Positions 11,402-19,142 of a stretch of 64,000 bases of DNA are shown here, piece after piece. The notes beneath the pieces were generated by a model. That model was not told the DNA's origin, made no database searches, and saw nothing but the letters and a program-made list of their open reading frames with translations. Made by a program: the position numbers and the translations under genes. The stretch is from contig NZ_JBHLUE010000016.1 of assembly GCF_042434095.1 (NCBI RefSeq), positions 124,001 through 188,000 of the forward strand, read 5' to 3'. How positions within the stretch are numbered: the first letter of the stretch is position 1; every line of letters begins with the position of its first letter. Source of the DNA: KBS50 sp042434095 (lineage in GTDB: Bacteria > Actinomycetota > Actinomycetes > Mycobacteriales > Micromonosporaceae).

Positions 11402-11992
11402 TCAGCGGCGGCTCTCGCGGAGCTTCATGGCGTGCTCCAGCAGGTTGATGAGCACGTCCTTCGCCGACTCCTTGCGCCGGGCGTCGCAGAGCACCACCGG
11501 GACGTCGGCGTCGAGATTCAGCGCCTGCTGCACATCGTGCAGCGCGTACCGCTGGGCGCCTTCGAAGCAGTTGACCGCCACGATGAACGGGGTGCCGCGG
11601 CCCTCGAAGTAGTCGATCGACGGGAAGCAGTCGGCCAACCGGCGGGTGTCCGCCAGAACCACGGCGCCCAGCGCGCCCAACGACAGCTCGTCCCAGACGA
11701 ACCAGAAGCGGTCCTGGCCGGGCGTGCCGAACAGGTAGAGCACCAGATCGTCGCTGATGGTGATGCGGCCGAAGTCCATGGCCACCGTCGTGGTGGCCTT
11801 CTCCTCCACCCCGGACAGGTCGTCGATGCCGACGCCGGTCTCGGTCAGCACCTCCTCGGTGCGCAACGGCGGCGTCTCGCTGACCGTACCCACCAGGGTG
11901 GTCTTGCCTACCCCGAAACCACCGGCGATCAGGATCTTGATCCCGGTGGGCAGGCCCTCCGGAACCCGGCGGTCAGAGTGCTCGTAGTCCAT
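11402..11992 (-). CDS. cvnD: Conservon GTPase CvnD (ATP/GTP-binding protein)
   Basis: Small Ras/MglA-like GTPase, the fourth conservon component, thought to act with CvnA-C in a membrane signalling complex resembling a eukaryotic G-protein module. P-loop IAGGFGVGKTTLVG lies near residue 25, the switch segment TTTVAMDFG and the G3-like FGTPGQDRFW near residue 95, and FIVAVNCFEG near 140 where NKxD would be expected. 196 aa from ATG 11992, whose start overlaps the cvnC stop by 20 nt, indicating translational coupling. Last gene of the operon; a 50-bp repeat terminator separates it from convergent acnA. Confidence 0.92.
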   Translation of the reverse strand: MDYEHSDRRVPEGLPTGIKILIAGGFGVGKTTLVGTVSETPPLRTEEVLTETGVGIDDLSGVEEKATTTVAMDFGRITISDDLVLYLFGTPGQDRFWFVWDELSLGALGAVVLADTRRLADCFPSIDYFEGRGTPFIVAVNCFEGAQRYALHDVQQALNLDADVPVVLCDARRKESAKDVLINLLEHAMKLRESRR

Positions 11993-12383
11993 TGATAACC
12001 GCCTCGAAAACGCTGTCATCGGGAAGGGCCGCCGTGGCGCGCGGCTCACGCACCCGTACCAGTTCGCGTTCCACCAGGTCGCCGAGCAGCACCCGGACCG
12101 TGCCCAGCGGCAGGTTGAGATGCGCCGCGATCTCCGCCACCGACAGGGGCCGCTGGCACAGGGCCACGATGGCCAGGTGCTCGGGCCCCAGCCCCATCTC
12201 GGCGGTCGGGGTCCGTTCCGTGGCCACCACCAGCGAGATCAGGTCGAACGAGCCGGACTCCGTCCGCGCCCGGCCACGGGTCACCGCGTACGGGCGCACC
12301 ACGGGGCCGGCGTGCTCGTCGAGCCACTGCTCATCCGCTGGATCACCGGGATCGACCATGGGCTCACCGTTCGCCCGGGGCAT
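11973..12383 (-). CDS. cvnC: Conservon protein CvnC (DUF742)
   Basis: DUF742 winged-helix-like protein, third component of the conservon. The helical core EHLAIVALCQRPLSVAEIAAHLNLPLG followed by VLLGDLVERELVRV (read as two segments) is the family hallmark. About 136 aa with ATG 12383, overlapping the cvnB stop by 20 nt exactly as cvnD overlaps cvnC. ATG 12359 (MVDPGDPADEQ) is an alternative start; neither has a clear ribosome-binding site. It may bind DNA or dock to CvnA; its exact role is not established. Confidence 0.9.
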   Translation of the reverse strand: MPRANGEPMVDPGDPADEQWLDEHAGPVVRPYAVTRGRARTESGSFDLISLVVATERTPTAEMGLGPEHLAIVALCQRPLSVAEIAAHLNLPLGTVRVLLGDLVERELVRVREPRATAALPDDSVFEAVINGLRAL

Positions 12384-12780
12384 CGACCCGGTCCGGCGAG
12401 CTGAGGAACTTGCCCACCCGGGTCACCAGCATCGCCATCTCGTACGCGATGAGCCCCACGTCGGCGTCCTCGGAGGCCAGCACCGCGAGGCAGGCGTTCC
12501 GGCCGGCCGCCGTGACGAACAGGAACGACGACTGCATCTCGATGATGGTCTGCTGCACCTGCCCGCCGCCGAACCGCCGGCCCGCGCCCCGGGCCAGGCT
12601 CTGGATCCCGGACGCCATGGCCGACAGGTGCTCCCCGTCGTCCCGGCTCAGCCCGCGGGAGGCGGCCAGCAACAGCCCGTCGGTGGACAGGGCGATCGCG
12701 TGCTCCACCTGCTTCACCCGGCCGACCAGGTCGTCCAGCAACCATGCCAGGTCAACGCTTGAAGCCGTCTGCTGCACCAC
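12364..12780 (-). CDS. cvnB: Conservon roadblock/LC7-domain protein CvnB
   Basis: Roadblock/LC7 fold protein, the presumed GTPase-activating or scaffolding partner of CvnD. Family segments: VKQVEHAIALSTDGLLLAAS, SAMASGIQSLA and FLFVTAAGRNACLAVLAS. 138 aa. GTG 12780 is preceded by GAGGA at suitable distance. It starts 14 bp after cvnA stops, so it is in the same transcript. Family knowledge from Streptomyces conservons places CvnA-D in one complex at the membrane. Confidence 0.92.
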   Translation of the reverse strand: MVQQTASSVDLAWLLDDLVGRVKQVEHAIALSTDGLLLAASRGLSRDDGEHLSAMASGIQSLARGAGRRFGGGQVQQTIIEMQSSFLFVTAAGRNACLAVLASEDADVGLIAYEMAMLVTRVGKFLSSPDRVDAPGER

Positions 12781-12794
12781 TCGTTGTCCTCTTT

Positions 12795-15700
12795 CTACCT
12801 GCTGGAAGCGCCGTCATGGTCGGCTGCGGGCGGGTCGTCATCGGTCCGGGCCGCGTCGGCCGGCGCCGCCCGCTCGGCGGTCCGCGCCGCGTCGCGGGCC
12901 GGTTCCGAGCCGTCGGCGGAAGCCTGGTCGTCGGCGGAAGCCTGGTCGTCGGCGGAAGCCTCGTCGTGGGCGGAAGCCTCGTCGTGGGCGGAAGCCTCGT
13001 CGTGGGCGGAAGCCTCGTCGCCGATCCGGGCCGCGCTGCCCACCGGTTCTTGGTTGCCAGCCCGGGCCGGGTCACCAACCAGGGCCGGGTCACCAACCAG
13101 GGCCGGGTCACCAACCAGGGCCGGGTCACCAACCAGGGCCGGGTCGCCAGCCGGTTCCCGGCCGTCGGACGGGACGGGAGCGTCCGTCGGCGTCGCGCCC
13201 TCGACCGGCGCAGCCTCATCGGCCGCCGGACCCGCCGCTGGCTCGGCATCGTCGGCCGGTACAGCATGGTCTGCCGGCGTCAGAGCCGTGGCCGGCGATG
13301 CCTCGTCGGCCGGCACCGGGCCAGCGGCGGCCGACTCGGCCCCGCCGTCGGTGTCGGCATCCGCGGCCAGCGCCGGGCTGGCGGGCCCAGCCATGCCGAC
13401 GGCCTCGTCGTCGGCCGGCGGCTCGGTCGCGGCGGCGACCTGCTCCGCGCCGGCCTCGCTCAGTTGGGCCGCCGCCGACCGGCCCCGCCGGGTCCCGGTC
13501 TGGTACGAGGTCATCATCCGGCGGATCTGTTCGGGTGGCCGGGTCGGCGCGCCCGGTTCGGCCTCCTCGGACGCGGCCGACCGCAGCGGCGCCGCGATGC
13601 TGGCCTGGCGCACCCGGACCGGCAACCCGGAGTCGGCCCGCGTGGCCGCGGCCCCGGCCGGATCGCCGGCCGGGTTCGCCGGCCGGTCCGGCCCGGCCAC
13701 CCCGGAACCGGCCAGGCCGTCCGCGCCACCGCCGGAACCGGCCAGGCTGTCCGCGCCACCGCCGGAACAGGCCAGGCTGTCCGCGGACGCGCCGGAACCG
13801 GCGGCAGCCGCGGCGGATCGGGCCGGAGGCGTACCGGTGGTCGATCCGGAGGCGGCCGGCGACCGGTCGCCCAAGACCTCCCGCAGGTGTGCGCCCGGAA
13901 TCCGGCGGCGCCGGGTCGGCAGGGCCGGCTCCACCGCGGCGGCGCCGTCCGGGTCGGTGTCCGGCCCGGACGACAGCGCCCCCGCCGCGACCCCGCCGGC
14001 GCCCGGCCGGACCGGAAGCTCGGCGGTGGGCTCGGCGAGCGCGCGGGCCACGGCCTCCTGGTACGGCGAGCTCGACCGACCGTCGCCGGCCGGCTCCGCG
14101 TCACCCGCCGGATCGCGCGGACCGCCGTTGTCCCTCGATCCGACCCCGTCGCGGTCACCCGAGCCGAGATCGCCGCCCGAGCCCCCGCTGCCGTCGGCGC
14201 CGTCGCCGCGCGAGCCGGCGCCGTCTGGGCCGACCCCGCCGCGCGAGCCGCCGCCGGCCGCCGGGCCACCGTTGTGGCCCGGGCGACCGAAGCCGCTCGA
14301 GCCGGAACGCCGGGCCGGCAGGGTCGGGACGGAGTTCGCGGGGTCGGCGGGGATCACCGGGGCCGGGCGGCCGCGCTCGGCCACCGCCACCGACCCGCCG
14401 CCCGCCGGCTCGATGCCGGCGCCGGCCGCCTCCGTCCCGCCGCGCCGGGCCGCGGACGGCAGCGCCGCGCGCCCGCCGCTCAGCTCGCCCGAGTTGTCGA
14501 GGTTGTCCGCCACCAGGTTCTGCGGGATGAGCACGACGGCCGTGGTGCCGCCGTACGCCGACTCCTTGAGCTGCACACGCACCCCGTGCCGCTCGGTCAG
14601 CCGGCTCACCACGAAGAGCCCCAGCCGGCTCGCGGTGGCGAGGTTGAACTCGGACCGGTCGAGGATCCGGGCGTTCGCGGCGGCCAGTTCCTCGTCGGCC
14701 ATGCCGAGGCCGCGGTCCTCGACCTCGATGACGTACCCGTTGGCGACCGACTGGCCGCGGACCTCCACCGTCGTGTGCGGCGGGGAGAACGACAGGGCGT
14801 TCTCGACGAGTTCGGCCAGCAGGTGGATGACGTCACCGACCGCTCGACCGGCGAGCGACACCGAGCCGAACGGCAGCACGGTCACCCGGGTGTAGTCCTC
14901 CACCTCGGCCACCGCACCGCGCACCACGTCGATCATCGGGACGTTCCGCCGCCACGCCCGGCCGGGCGTCGACCCGGACAGCACGATGAGGTTCTCGGCG
15001 TTGCGGCGCATCCGGGTGGCCAGGTGGTCCACCCGGAACAGGTCCTCCAGCTCCTCGGCGTCGGTCTCCCGCCGCTCCATGGCGTCCAGCAGGGTGAGCT
15101 GGCGGTGTACCAGGGCCTGCGTCCGTCGCGCCAGGCTAAGGAAGATTTCCCGTACGTTCCTGCGCAGCTCGGCCTGCTCGACGGCGGTCCGGATGGCGGT
15201 CTCCTGCACCGCGTTGAATGCCTGGCTGACCTGCCCGATCTCGTCCGGGCCGACCGCCAGCGGCGGGGCCTCGGTCGCCACGTCCACCTTGTCGCCGCGG
15301 CCGAGCCGCTCCACCACCCCCGGCAGGCGCTCGTTGGCCAGCCGCCAGGCGGCCTCGCGGAGCCGTTCGAGCTGCCGCACCAGGGCCCGGGCGGTGGTGA
15401 TGGAGACCACGATGGATGCGATGACGGCGATCAGGCCGAGGCCGGCGGCCAGGATCATCCGGATGATCACGCCGATCGCCACCGGGGTGGCCCGGTGCAC
15501 GACGGAGTCGCCGCCGGCCAGGATCACCGACTGCAGGTCGGCGAGCGCCGCCTCGGTAGCGTTCCGCCAGTCCAGCGCGCTCACCGGCAGCGGGTCGCCG
15601 CCCGGTCCGTGCGCGACGATGCGGTCCTCGAACGAGCGGAACCGGCTGAACGCCTGGCCCCCCGCCATCCGGTCGAAGCTGTCCCGGTCGGTGGTCGGCA

Positions 15701-16379
15701 GACTCGCCACCGCCTGCGCGGTGAGGAACCGCTGCGCGCCGACCAGCCGGGCGAAGGCGGCGTACTCTTCGGTGCTGAGCCGGCCGTTGCTCAGCACGCC
15801 GGCGATGAGCGCGTCCTCCTCGGATGCCAGCTCGCGGACCCGTTGCAGCTGGGTCAGCGCCCGCACATTGTCGGCGAGCGCCTCGTCGTCCAGGCCGCCG
15901 AGCTTGTCGTACACCCGGAACAGGGCGTCGATGGCCGTGCTGAAGGAGGCCGCGGCGGCTGTCCGGTCCGCCGTGCCGCTGTCGATCCCCGACCGGGTGG
16001 CGTCCAGCGCGTCCAGCTGGGTGACGGCCGCGTCGAGCCGGCGGCTCAACTCGTCATCGGCGGCCAGCTGCGCCCGCCAGGTGTGTGCCGAGGCGCCGAA
16101 GTCCTTGGCGAGCCGGGTGGTCTGCTGCCGCTTCGCCGCCAGCACGGCCCGCTGCTGCTCGGTCGGCTTGCTCAGGTAGACCACCGAGAGCCGCCGCTCC
16201 ACCTGCAGCTCGGACAGCAGCGGCTCGCTGGGCTGCGCCACCTTACTGTCCAGGGTCTGCACCCAGATCAGGTTCAGCCCTTCCCGGAGCGTCACCCAGG
16301 CCGCGAACGCCCACAGCGCCGCGAGCGAGACCAGCAGGGCGACAATCTTGGTACGCAGGCGAAAGCTGCGGGAAGCCAT
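12795..16379 (-). CDS. cvnA: Conservon sensor histidine kinase-like protein CvnA (NIT and HAMP domains, long repetitive tail)
   Basis: Membrane sensor heading the conservon, 1194 aa from ATG 16379. Order: membrane segment at about 12-32; extracytoplasmic nitrate/nitrite-sensing-type (NIT) domain (RSGIDSGTADRT, ALTQLQRVRELASEEDAL); second membrane segment at about 300-325; HAMP linker; dimerisation region with DHLATRMRRNAENL; HATPase_c with ELVENALSFSPPHT, VEDRGLGMADEEL and SRLGLFVVSRL. After about residue 640 comes a tail of some 550 residues rich in Ala, Gly, Asp and Pro with in-frame tandem repeats (GSGGGADSLA three times, VGDPAL about four times, DEASAH three times, DDQASA twice). The tail is far longer than usual. 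Starts 98 bp after the cyclase gene on the same strand, so co-transcription with the terpene genes is possible. The frame continues upstream of 16379 only as a shadow of the cyclase gene. Confidence 0.9.
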   Translation of the reverse strand: MASRSFRLRTKIVALLVSLAALWAFAAWVTLREGLNLIWVQTLDSKVAQPSEPLLSELQVERRLSVVYLSKPTEQQRAVLAAKRQQTTRLAKDFGASAHTWRAQLAADDELSRRLDAAVTQLDALDATRSGIDSGTADRTAAAASFSTAIDALFRVYDKLGGLDDEALADNVRALTQLQRVRELASEEDALIAGVLSNGRLSTEEYAAFARLVGAQRFLTAQAVASLPTTDRDSFDRMAGGQAFSRFRSFEDRIVAHGPGGDPLPVSALDWRNATEAALADLQSVILAGGDSVVHRATPVAIGVIIRMILAAGLGLIAVIASIVVSITTARALVRQLERLREAAWRLANERLPGVVERLGRGDKVDVATEAPPLAVGPDEIGQVSQAFNAVQETAIRTAVEQAELRRNVREIFLSLARRTQALVHRQLTLLDAMERRETDAEELEDLFRVDHLATRMRRNAENLIVLSGSTPGRAWRRNVPMIDVVRGAVAEVEDYTRVTVLPFGSVSLAGRAVGDVIHLLAELVENALSFSPPHTTVEVRGQSVANGYVIEVEDRGLGMADEELAAANARILDRSEFNLATASRLGLFVVSRLTERHGVRVQLKESAYGGTTAVVLIPQNLVADNLDNSGELSGGRAALPSAARRGGTEAAGAGIEPAGGGSVAVAERGRPAPVIPADPANSVPTLPARRSGSSGFGRPGHNGGPAAGGGSRGGVGPDGAGSRGDGADGSGGSGGDLGSGDRDGVGSRDNGGPRDPAGDAEPAGDGRSSSPYQEAVARALAEPTAELPVRPGAGGVAAGALSSGPDTDPDGAAAVEPALPTRRRRIPGAHLREVLGDRSPAASGSTTGTPPARSAAAAAGSGASADSLACSGGGADSLAGSGGGADGLAGSGVAGPDRPANPAGDPAGAAATRADSGLPVRVRQASIAAPLRSAASEEAEPGAPTRPPEQIRRMMTSYQTGTRRGRSAAAQLSEAGAEQVAAATEPPADDEAVGMAGPASPALAADADTDGGAESAAAGPVPADEASPATALTPADHAVPADDAEPAAGPAADEAAPVEGATPTDAPVPSDGREPAGDPALVGDPALVGDPALVGDPALVGDPARAGNQEPVGSAARIGDEASAHDEASAHDEASAHDEASADDQASADDQASADGSEPARDAARTAERAAPADAARTDDDPPAADHDGASSR
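12915..13150. repeat. 18-bp in-frame tandem repeats within cvnA
   Basis: Two neighbouring arrays of 18-nt units. At 12915-13020 the unit resembles GCGGAAGCCTCGTCGTGG, encoding DEASAH or DDQASA on the minus strand. At about 13066-13150 the unit GGCCGGGTCACCAACCAG encodes GDPALV. The period is a multiple of three, so the cvnA frame is kept. Likely slippage-generated and variable in copy number. Confidence 0.9.
13702..13785. repeat. 30-bp in-frame tandem repeat within cvnA
   Basis: Three copies of a 30-nt unit containing GGAACCGGCCAGGC, encoding the decapeptide GSGGGADSLA with small changes. In frame with cvnA and part of its disordered tail. Confidence 0.85.
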
Positions 16380-16477
16380 TACACCGTCCCAGGCCGGGGG
16401 ATCTCGGGCACGAGTGGAGCGCGGGCGGCGCGGAACGCATCGACCCCGGCGCACGCTAGCAGTGTCGTGAGCGCCAC

Positions 16478-18199
16478 TCAACCCGTCCGGATCACGTCGG
16501 CGCCGGCGGGCGGCACCGCCGGCAGCGTGGCGTCGCGGAGCGCCAGCAGTCCACGATGGATGGAGGACAGCACGGCGGCCCGGACCACCGCGGTGGGCCG
16601 GTACAGATCCTTGTCGTGCCACAGCGACGGCCCCTGCCGAGCCCCGTCCGGATGGCTGATCAGGAACTTCACCCCCCGCCGCAGGGCCGCGCGGACACCG
16701 GTACGGCCCGGCGGGCCGGTCAGCAGGATGCGGACGGCATAGGCCGTCTCCTCGCTGGTGGACCCGGCCCCGCCCCAGCCGCCGTCCTCGCGCGCGCTGG
16801 CCAGCACCCACTCCACCGCCCGGTCGACGGCCGGCCCGGACTCGGCGGGCGCCGCGTACTCCGCCAGCGCGACCGCGGCGCACCCGGTGGCGTAGTAGGG
16901 CGAGGCGTGCCAGCGGTCGGTCCACCGGCCGTCCGGCTGCTGCCGGTCCACGAGCCAGACGGCCACCCGGCGGGCTGCCGAGGCGTACCGGTGGTCCGCG
17001 GCCCGGCCCAACGCGTCGAGGACGTGGGCGTTCGTCGTCACGGAGGCGCCGTCCTCGGCGGACCAGGTGCTGAAGTGGTCGCCCCGGTCGTAGCCGAGCA
17101 GCGCGGCCGGCGGCGCCGGCCGGCCGAGCAGGGTCAGCGCGTGCAGCACCACGGCCGTGGTGTCGGCGTCCGCGGGCAGCCCCGGACCGGTGGCCGCGCC
17201 GTCCGGGCCGAGCGCCGCCGCGAGGCTGCGGGTCAGCACCGATGGCACCGTCACCGGTACGCCGGCCCGGAGCAGGTCGGACAGCACCCAGGCCCGCTCG
17301 AACACCGTGATGGGGGTGGCGCACGGCGCGAGTTCGGCGTGCTGCCGGCGTACCGTGGCCAGGTAGTCCCGGGCGGACCGGTCCTGCCCGCTGCGTGCGG
17401 GCCAGGCCGCCGTGGCCGCCGGATCGCCGCCGCCCGGGCCGTCCAGCCAGGTGGCGGTGGCGGCGGGATCGCCGCGGCCCGGCGCGCCGAGCCAGGCGGC
17501 CGTGGCCGCCGGTGACGCGCCCACGGCGCCCGGCCCGCACGGCCGGACCCCGGCGGCCCGCGGGGCATCCGGGCCGAGCACCTCGAGCGCGTGCAGCAGC
17601 TTCTCCGGCAGCGGCCGGCCCGCGGCCACCAGCCCGCGCAGCCCCGCCCACCGCTTCCCGGACAGCCCGGCCGGCAGCGGCGGAGGCGCCGCGTCGCGCC
17701 AGGCGTCCAGGCCGGCGCCCGGCCACTGCGCCAGCCGGGCCAGCCGGCGCCCGATGCGATCGGCCAGGGCCGGAGCGATCAGGTCCACGGCGGGGGTGTC
17801 CGGCACGTCGCTCCCGGCGGCCGCCGCCAGGGCCCGGAGGCCGGCATCCGCCGCCCGCGCCGGCTCGGCCGACGGGTGCGGACGACGGCCGTCCTCGCCG
17901 GCCAGCGCGGTGGCCAGCAGGGCGTCGGTGGCGCTCAGCGTCGGTACCACGCCGTACCCGCCGGGCGGTCCCCAGCCGCCGTCGGCCCGCTGCCGCGCCA
18001 GCAGCCAGTCCACCCGGGCCGCGTTGCCGGGCAGCCAAGGCGCCAGCGCGACCAGCCGGGCGGTCTCGTACTCCGACGGGGAGACCTGCCCCCAGGGTTG
18101 CCGGACCAGCTCCGCCAGCAGGCGCTGCGCGGCCACCGGCACGCAGCCGCGCGGCCCGCCCTCCCGGTCCGAACGGGACCGTTGGCGCCGGGTACTCAC
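16478..18199 (-). CDS. Class II (type B) diterpene cyclase / copalyl diphosphate synthase-like protein
   Basis: Protonation-initiated cyclase expected to convert geranylgeranyl diphosphate into a bicyclic diphosphate. The acid motif is DADTTA (near residue 344), the DxDTT form reported for the type-B cyclase Rv3377c of Mycobacterium tuberculosis, rather than DxDD. QW-type repeats support the beta-gamma alpha-barrel fold: ADGGWGPPGGYG, DRQQPDGRWTDRW and REDGGWGGAGS. 573 aa from GTG 18199, 43 bp after the class I synthase stop. Residues of about 225-270 hold three imperfect 15-residue repeats starting (G)DPAATAAWL, an in-frame 45-nt duplication in a loop. Third gene of the P450-class I-class II operon. 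The product is not deducible. Confidence 0.87.
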   Translation of the reverse strand: MSTRRQRSRSDREGGPRGCVPVAAQRLLAELVRQPWGQVSPSEYETARLVALAPWLPGNAARVDWLLARQRADGGWGPPGGYGVVPTLSATDALLATALAGEDGRRPHPSAEPARAADAGLRALAAAAGSDVPDTPAVDLIAPALADRIGRRLARLAQWPGAGLDAWRDAAPPPLPAGLSGKRWAGLRGLVAAGRPLPEKLLHALEVLGPDAPRAAGVRPCGPGAVGASPAATAAWLGAPGRGDPAATATWLDGPGGGDPAATAAWPARSGQDRSARDYLATVRRQHAELAPCATPITVFERAWVLSDLLRAGVPVTVPSVLTRSLAAALGPDGAATGPGLPADADTTAVVLHALTLLGRPAPPAALLGYDRGDHFSTWSAEDGASVTTNAHVLDALGRAADHRYASAARRVAVWLVDRQQPDGRWTDRWHASPYYATGCAAVALAEYAAPAESGPAVDRAVEWVLASAREDGGWGGAGSTSEETAYAVRILLTGPPGRTGVRAALRRGVKFLISHPDGARQGPSLWHDKDLYRPTAVVRAAVLSSIHRGLLALRDATLPAVPPAGADVIRTG

Positions 18200-18242
18200 G
18201 GGGCGGCCGTCCGTTCACGCTGCGGGGCTGGCAAAACCGCGC

Positions 18243-19136
18243 TCACCGGTCAGCCACCCAGAAGTCGCCGAGTTGGTAGAAGCCGGTGCTGAAGCCGAGC
18301 TGCCGGGACAGGTACGCCGCCTCGGCCGGCCGGTGCGTCCGCAGCGCCCCGAGCCGCTCGTGGCACTCCCCGACCAGCTCGTCGAGACGCCGCTCCACGG
18401 CTGACCGGTCACCCGCGACCATGATCGAGTTCAGGTCACCCCACCGCAGGTCCCGCTCGTACGTGCCCAGGTCGTTGACCAGCCGCAGCGCCCGCTGCAC
18501 CGCCCCGCTGGCCGCCACCAGCGCGGGCAGCCGGTCGGCCACGTCGGCGTCGCCGATCCGGATCCAGTACGCGACGTTGACCACCGTGCAGCCGAGGTTG
18601 TCGGCGTTGTCGAGATACTCGTCGAGGGTCGGCAGCGCCCCCGCGGCCGACCGTTCCCGCCAGGACCACTCCCGGGCCATCGCCGTCAGCACGTTGTCCA
18701 GCTCGGTCCGCCAGCAGAGGCGGGCCCGGGCGAACCCGGGCCGGTCCGCCAGCTCGTCGCGCTGGTCGGCCAGCAGCCGGCCGAGGTCGTCGCCGGGCTC
18801 CGGCTGGGCCCCGTCGGCCACCGCGAGGCAGCGGGCGGCCAGCGCCTCGATCTCGGTACGTGAGGTCGCCACCGAGTCGATCAACCAGTCGACGGCGAAT
18901 CCCCACAGCACGCAGCGGTTGGCGAAGCCGAGCTCGGCGGGGCTGCGGTCCGGCGCGCCGAAGGCCATGGCCGACGAGATCGCGCCGAACAGCGTGGCGT
19001 CGAACGGCTCGGCCGGGAAGAGCCGGGGATGGCGGTGGGCGTACGCGGTCAGCTCCCGTTGGCCCCGGGCGGCCAGTGCGCAGATCCGGCCCTGGTCGGC
19101 GGCCGCCGTCATGTCGGTCGCGAGGATGTCCAGCAC
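18243..19136 (-). CDS. Class I terpene synthase (probable diterpene synthase)
   Basis: Expected to ionise the diphosphate made by the class II enzyme and form the final hydrocarbon. 297 aa, all-alpha. The Asp-rich motif is reduced to DWLID (about residues 82-86, DxxxD). The second metal motif reads NDLGTYERDLRWGDLN near residue 220: N and T occupy the first NSE positions but the last is Asp instead of Glu. GTG 19136 follows the P450 stop by 6 nt, so translation is coupled. No substrate can be assigned from sequence alone, but pairing with a class II cyclase points to a labdane-related diterpene. No prenyltransferase for GGPP is in the window. Confidence 0.8.
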   Translation of the reverse strand: MLDILATDMTAAADQGRICALAARGQRELTAYAHRHPRLFPAEPFDATLFGAISSAMAFGAPDRSPAELGFANRCVLWGFAVDWLIDSVATSRTEIEALAARCLAVADGAQPEPGDDLGRLLADQRDELADRPGFARARLCWRTELDNVLTAMAREWSWRERSAAGALPTLDEYLDNADNLGCTVVNVAYWIRIGDADVADRLPALVAASGAVQRALRLVNDLGTYERDLRWGDLNSIMVAGDRSAVERRLDELVGECHERLGALRTHRPAEAAYLSRQLGFSTGFYQLGDFWVADR

Positions 19137-19142
19137 GGCGGC

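Noticed and set aside
12900..13150. CRISPR-like array
   Set aside because: Units are 18 nt, directly adjacent without unique spacers, and inside the cvnA coding frame.
12744..16742. Plus-strand open frame of 1332 codons
   Set aside because: Antisense of cvnA and part of the cyclase gene. Its Val/Gly repeats only mirror the cvnA tandem repeats.
16380..18218. Extension of the cvnA frame upstream to 18218 (1807 codons)
   Set aside because: The extra part is a frame-shifted copy of the class II cyclase gene. The membrane helix and MASRSFRLRTK start at 16379 give a complete CvnA.
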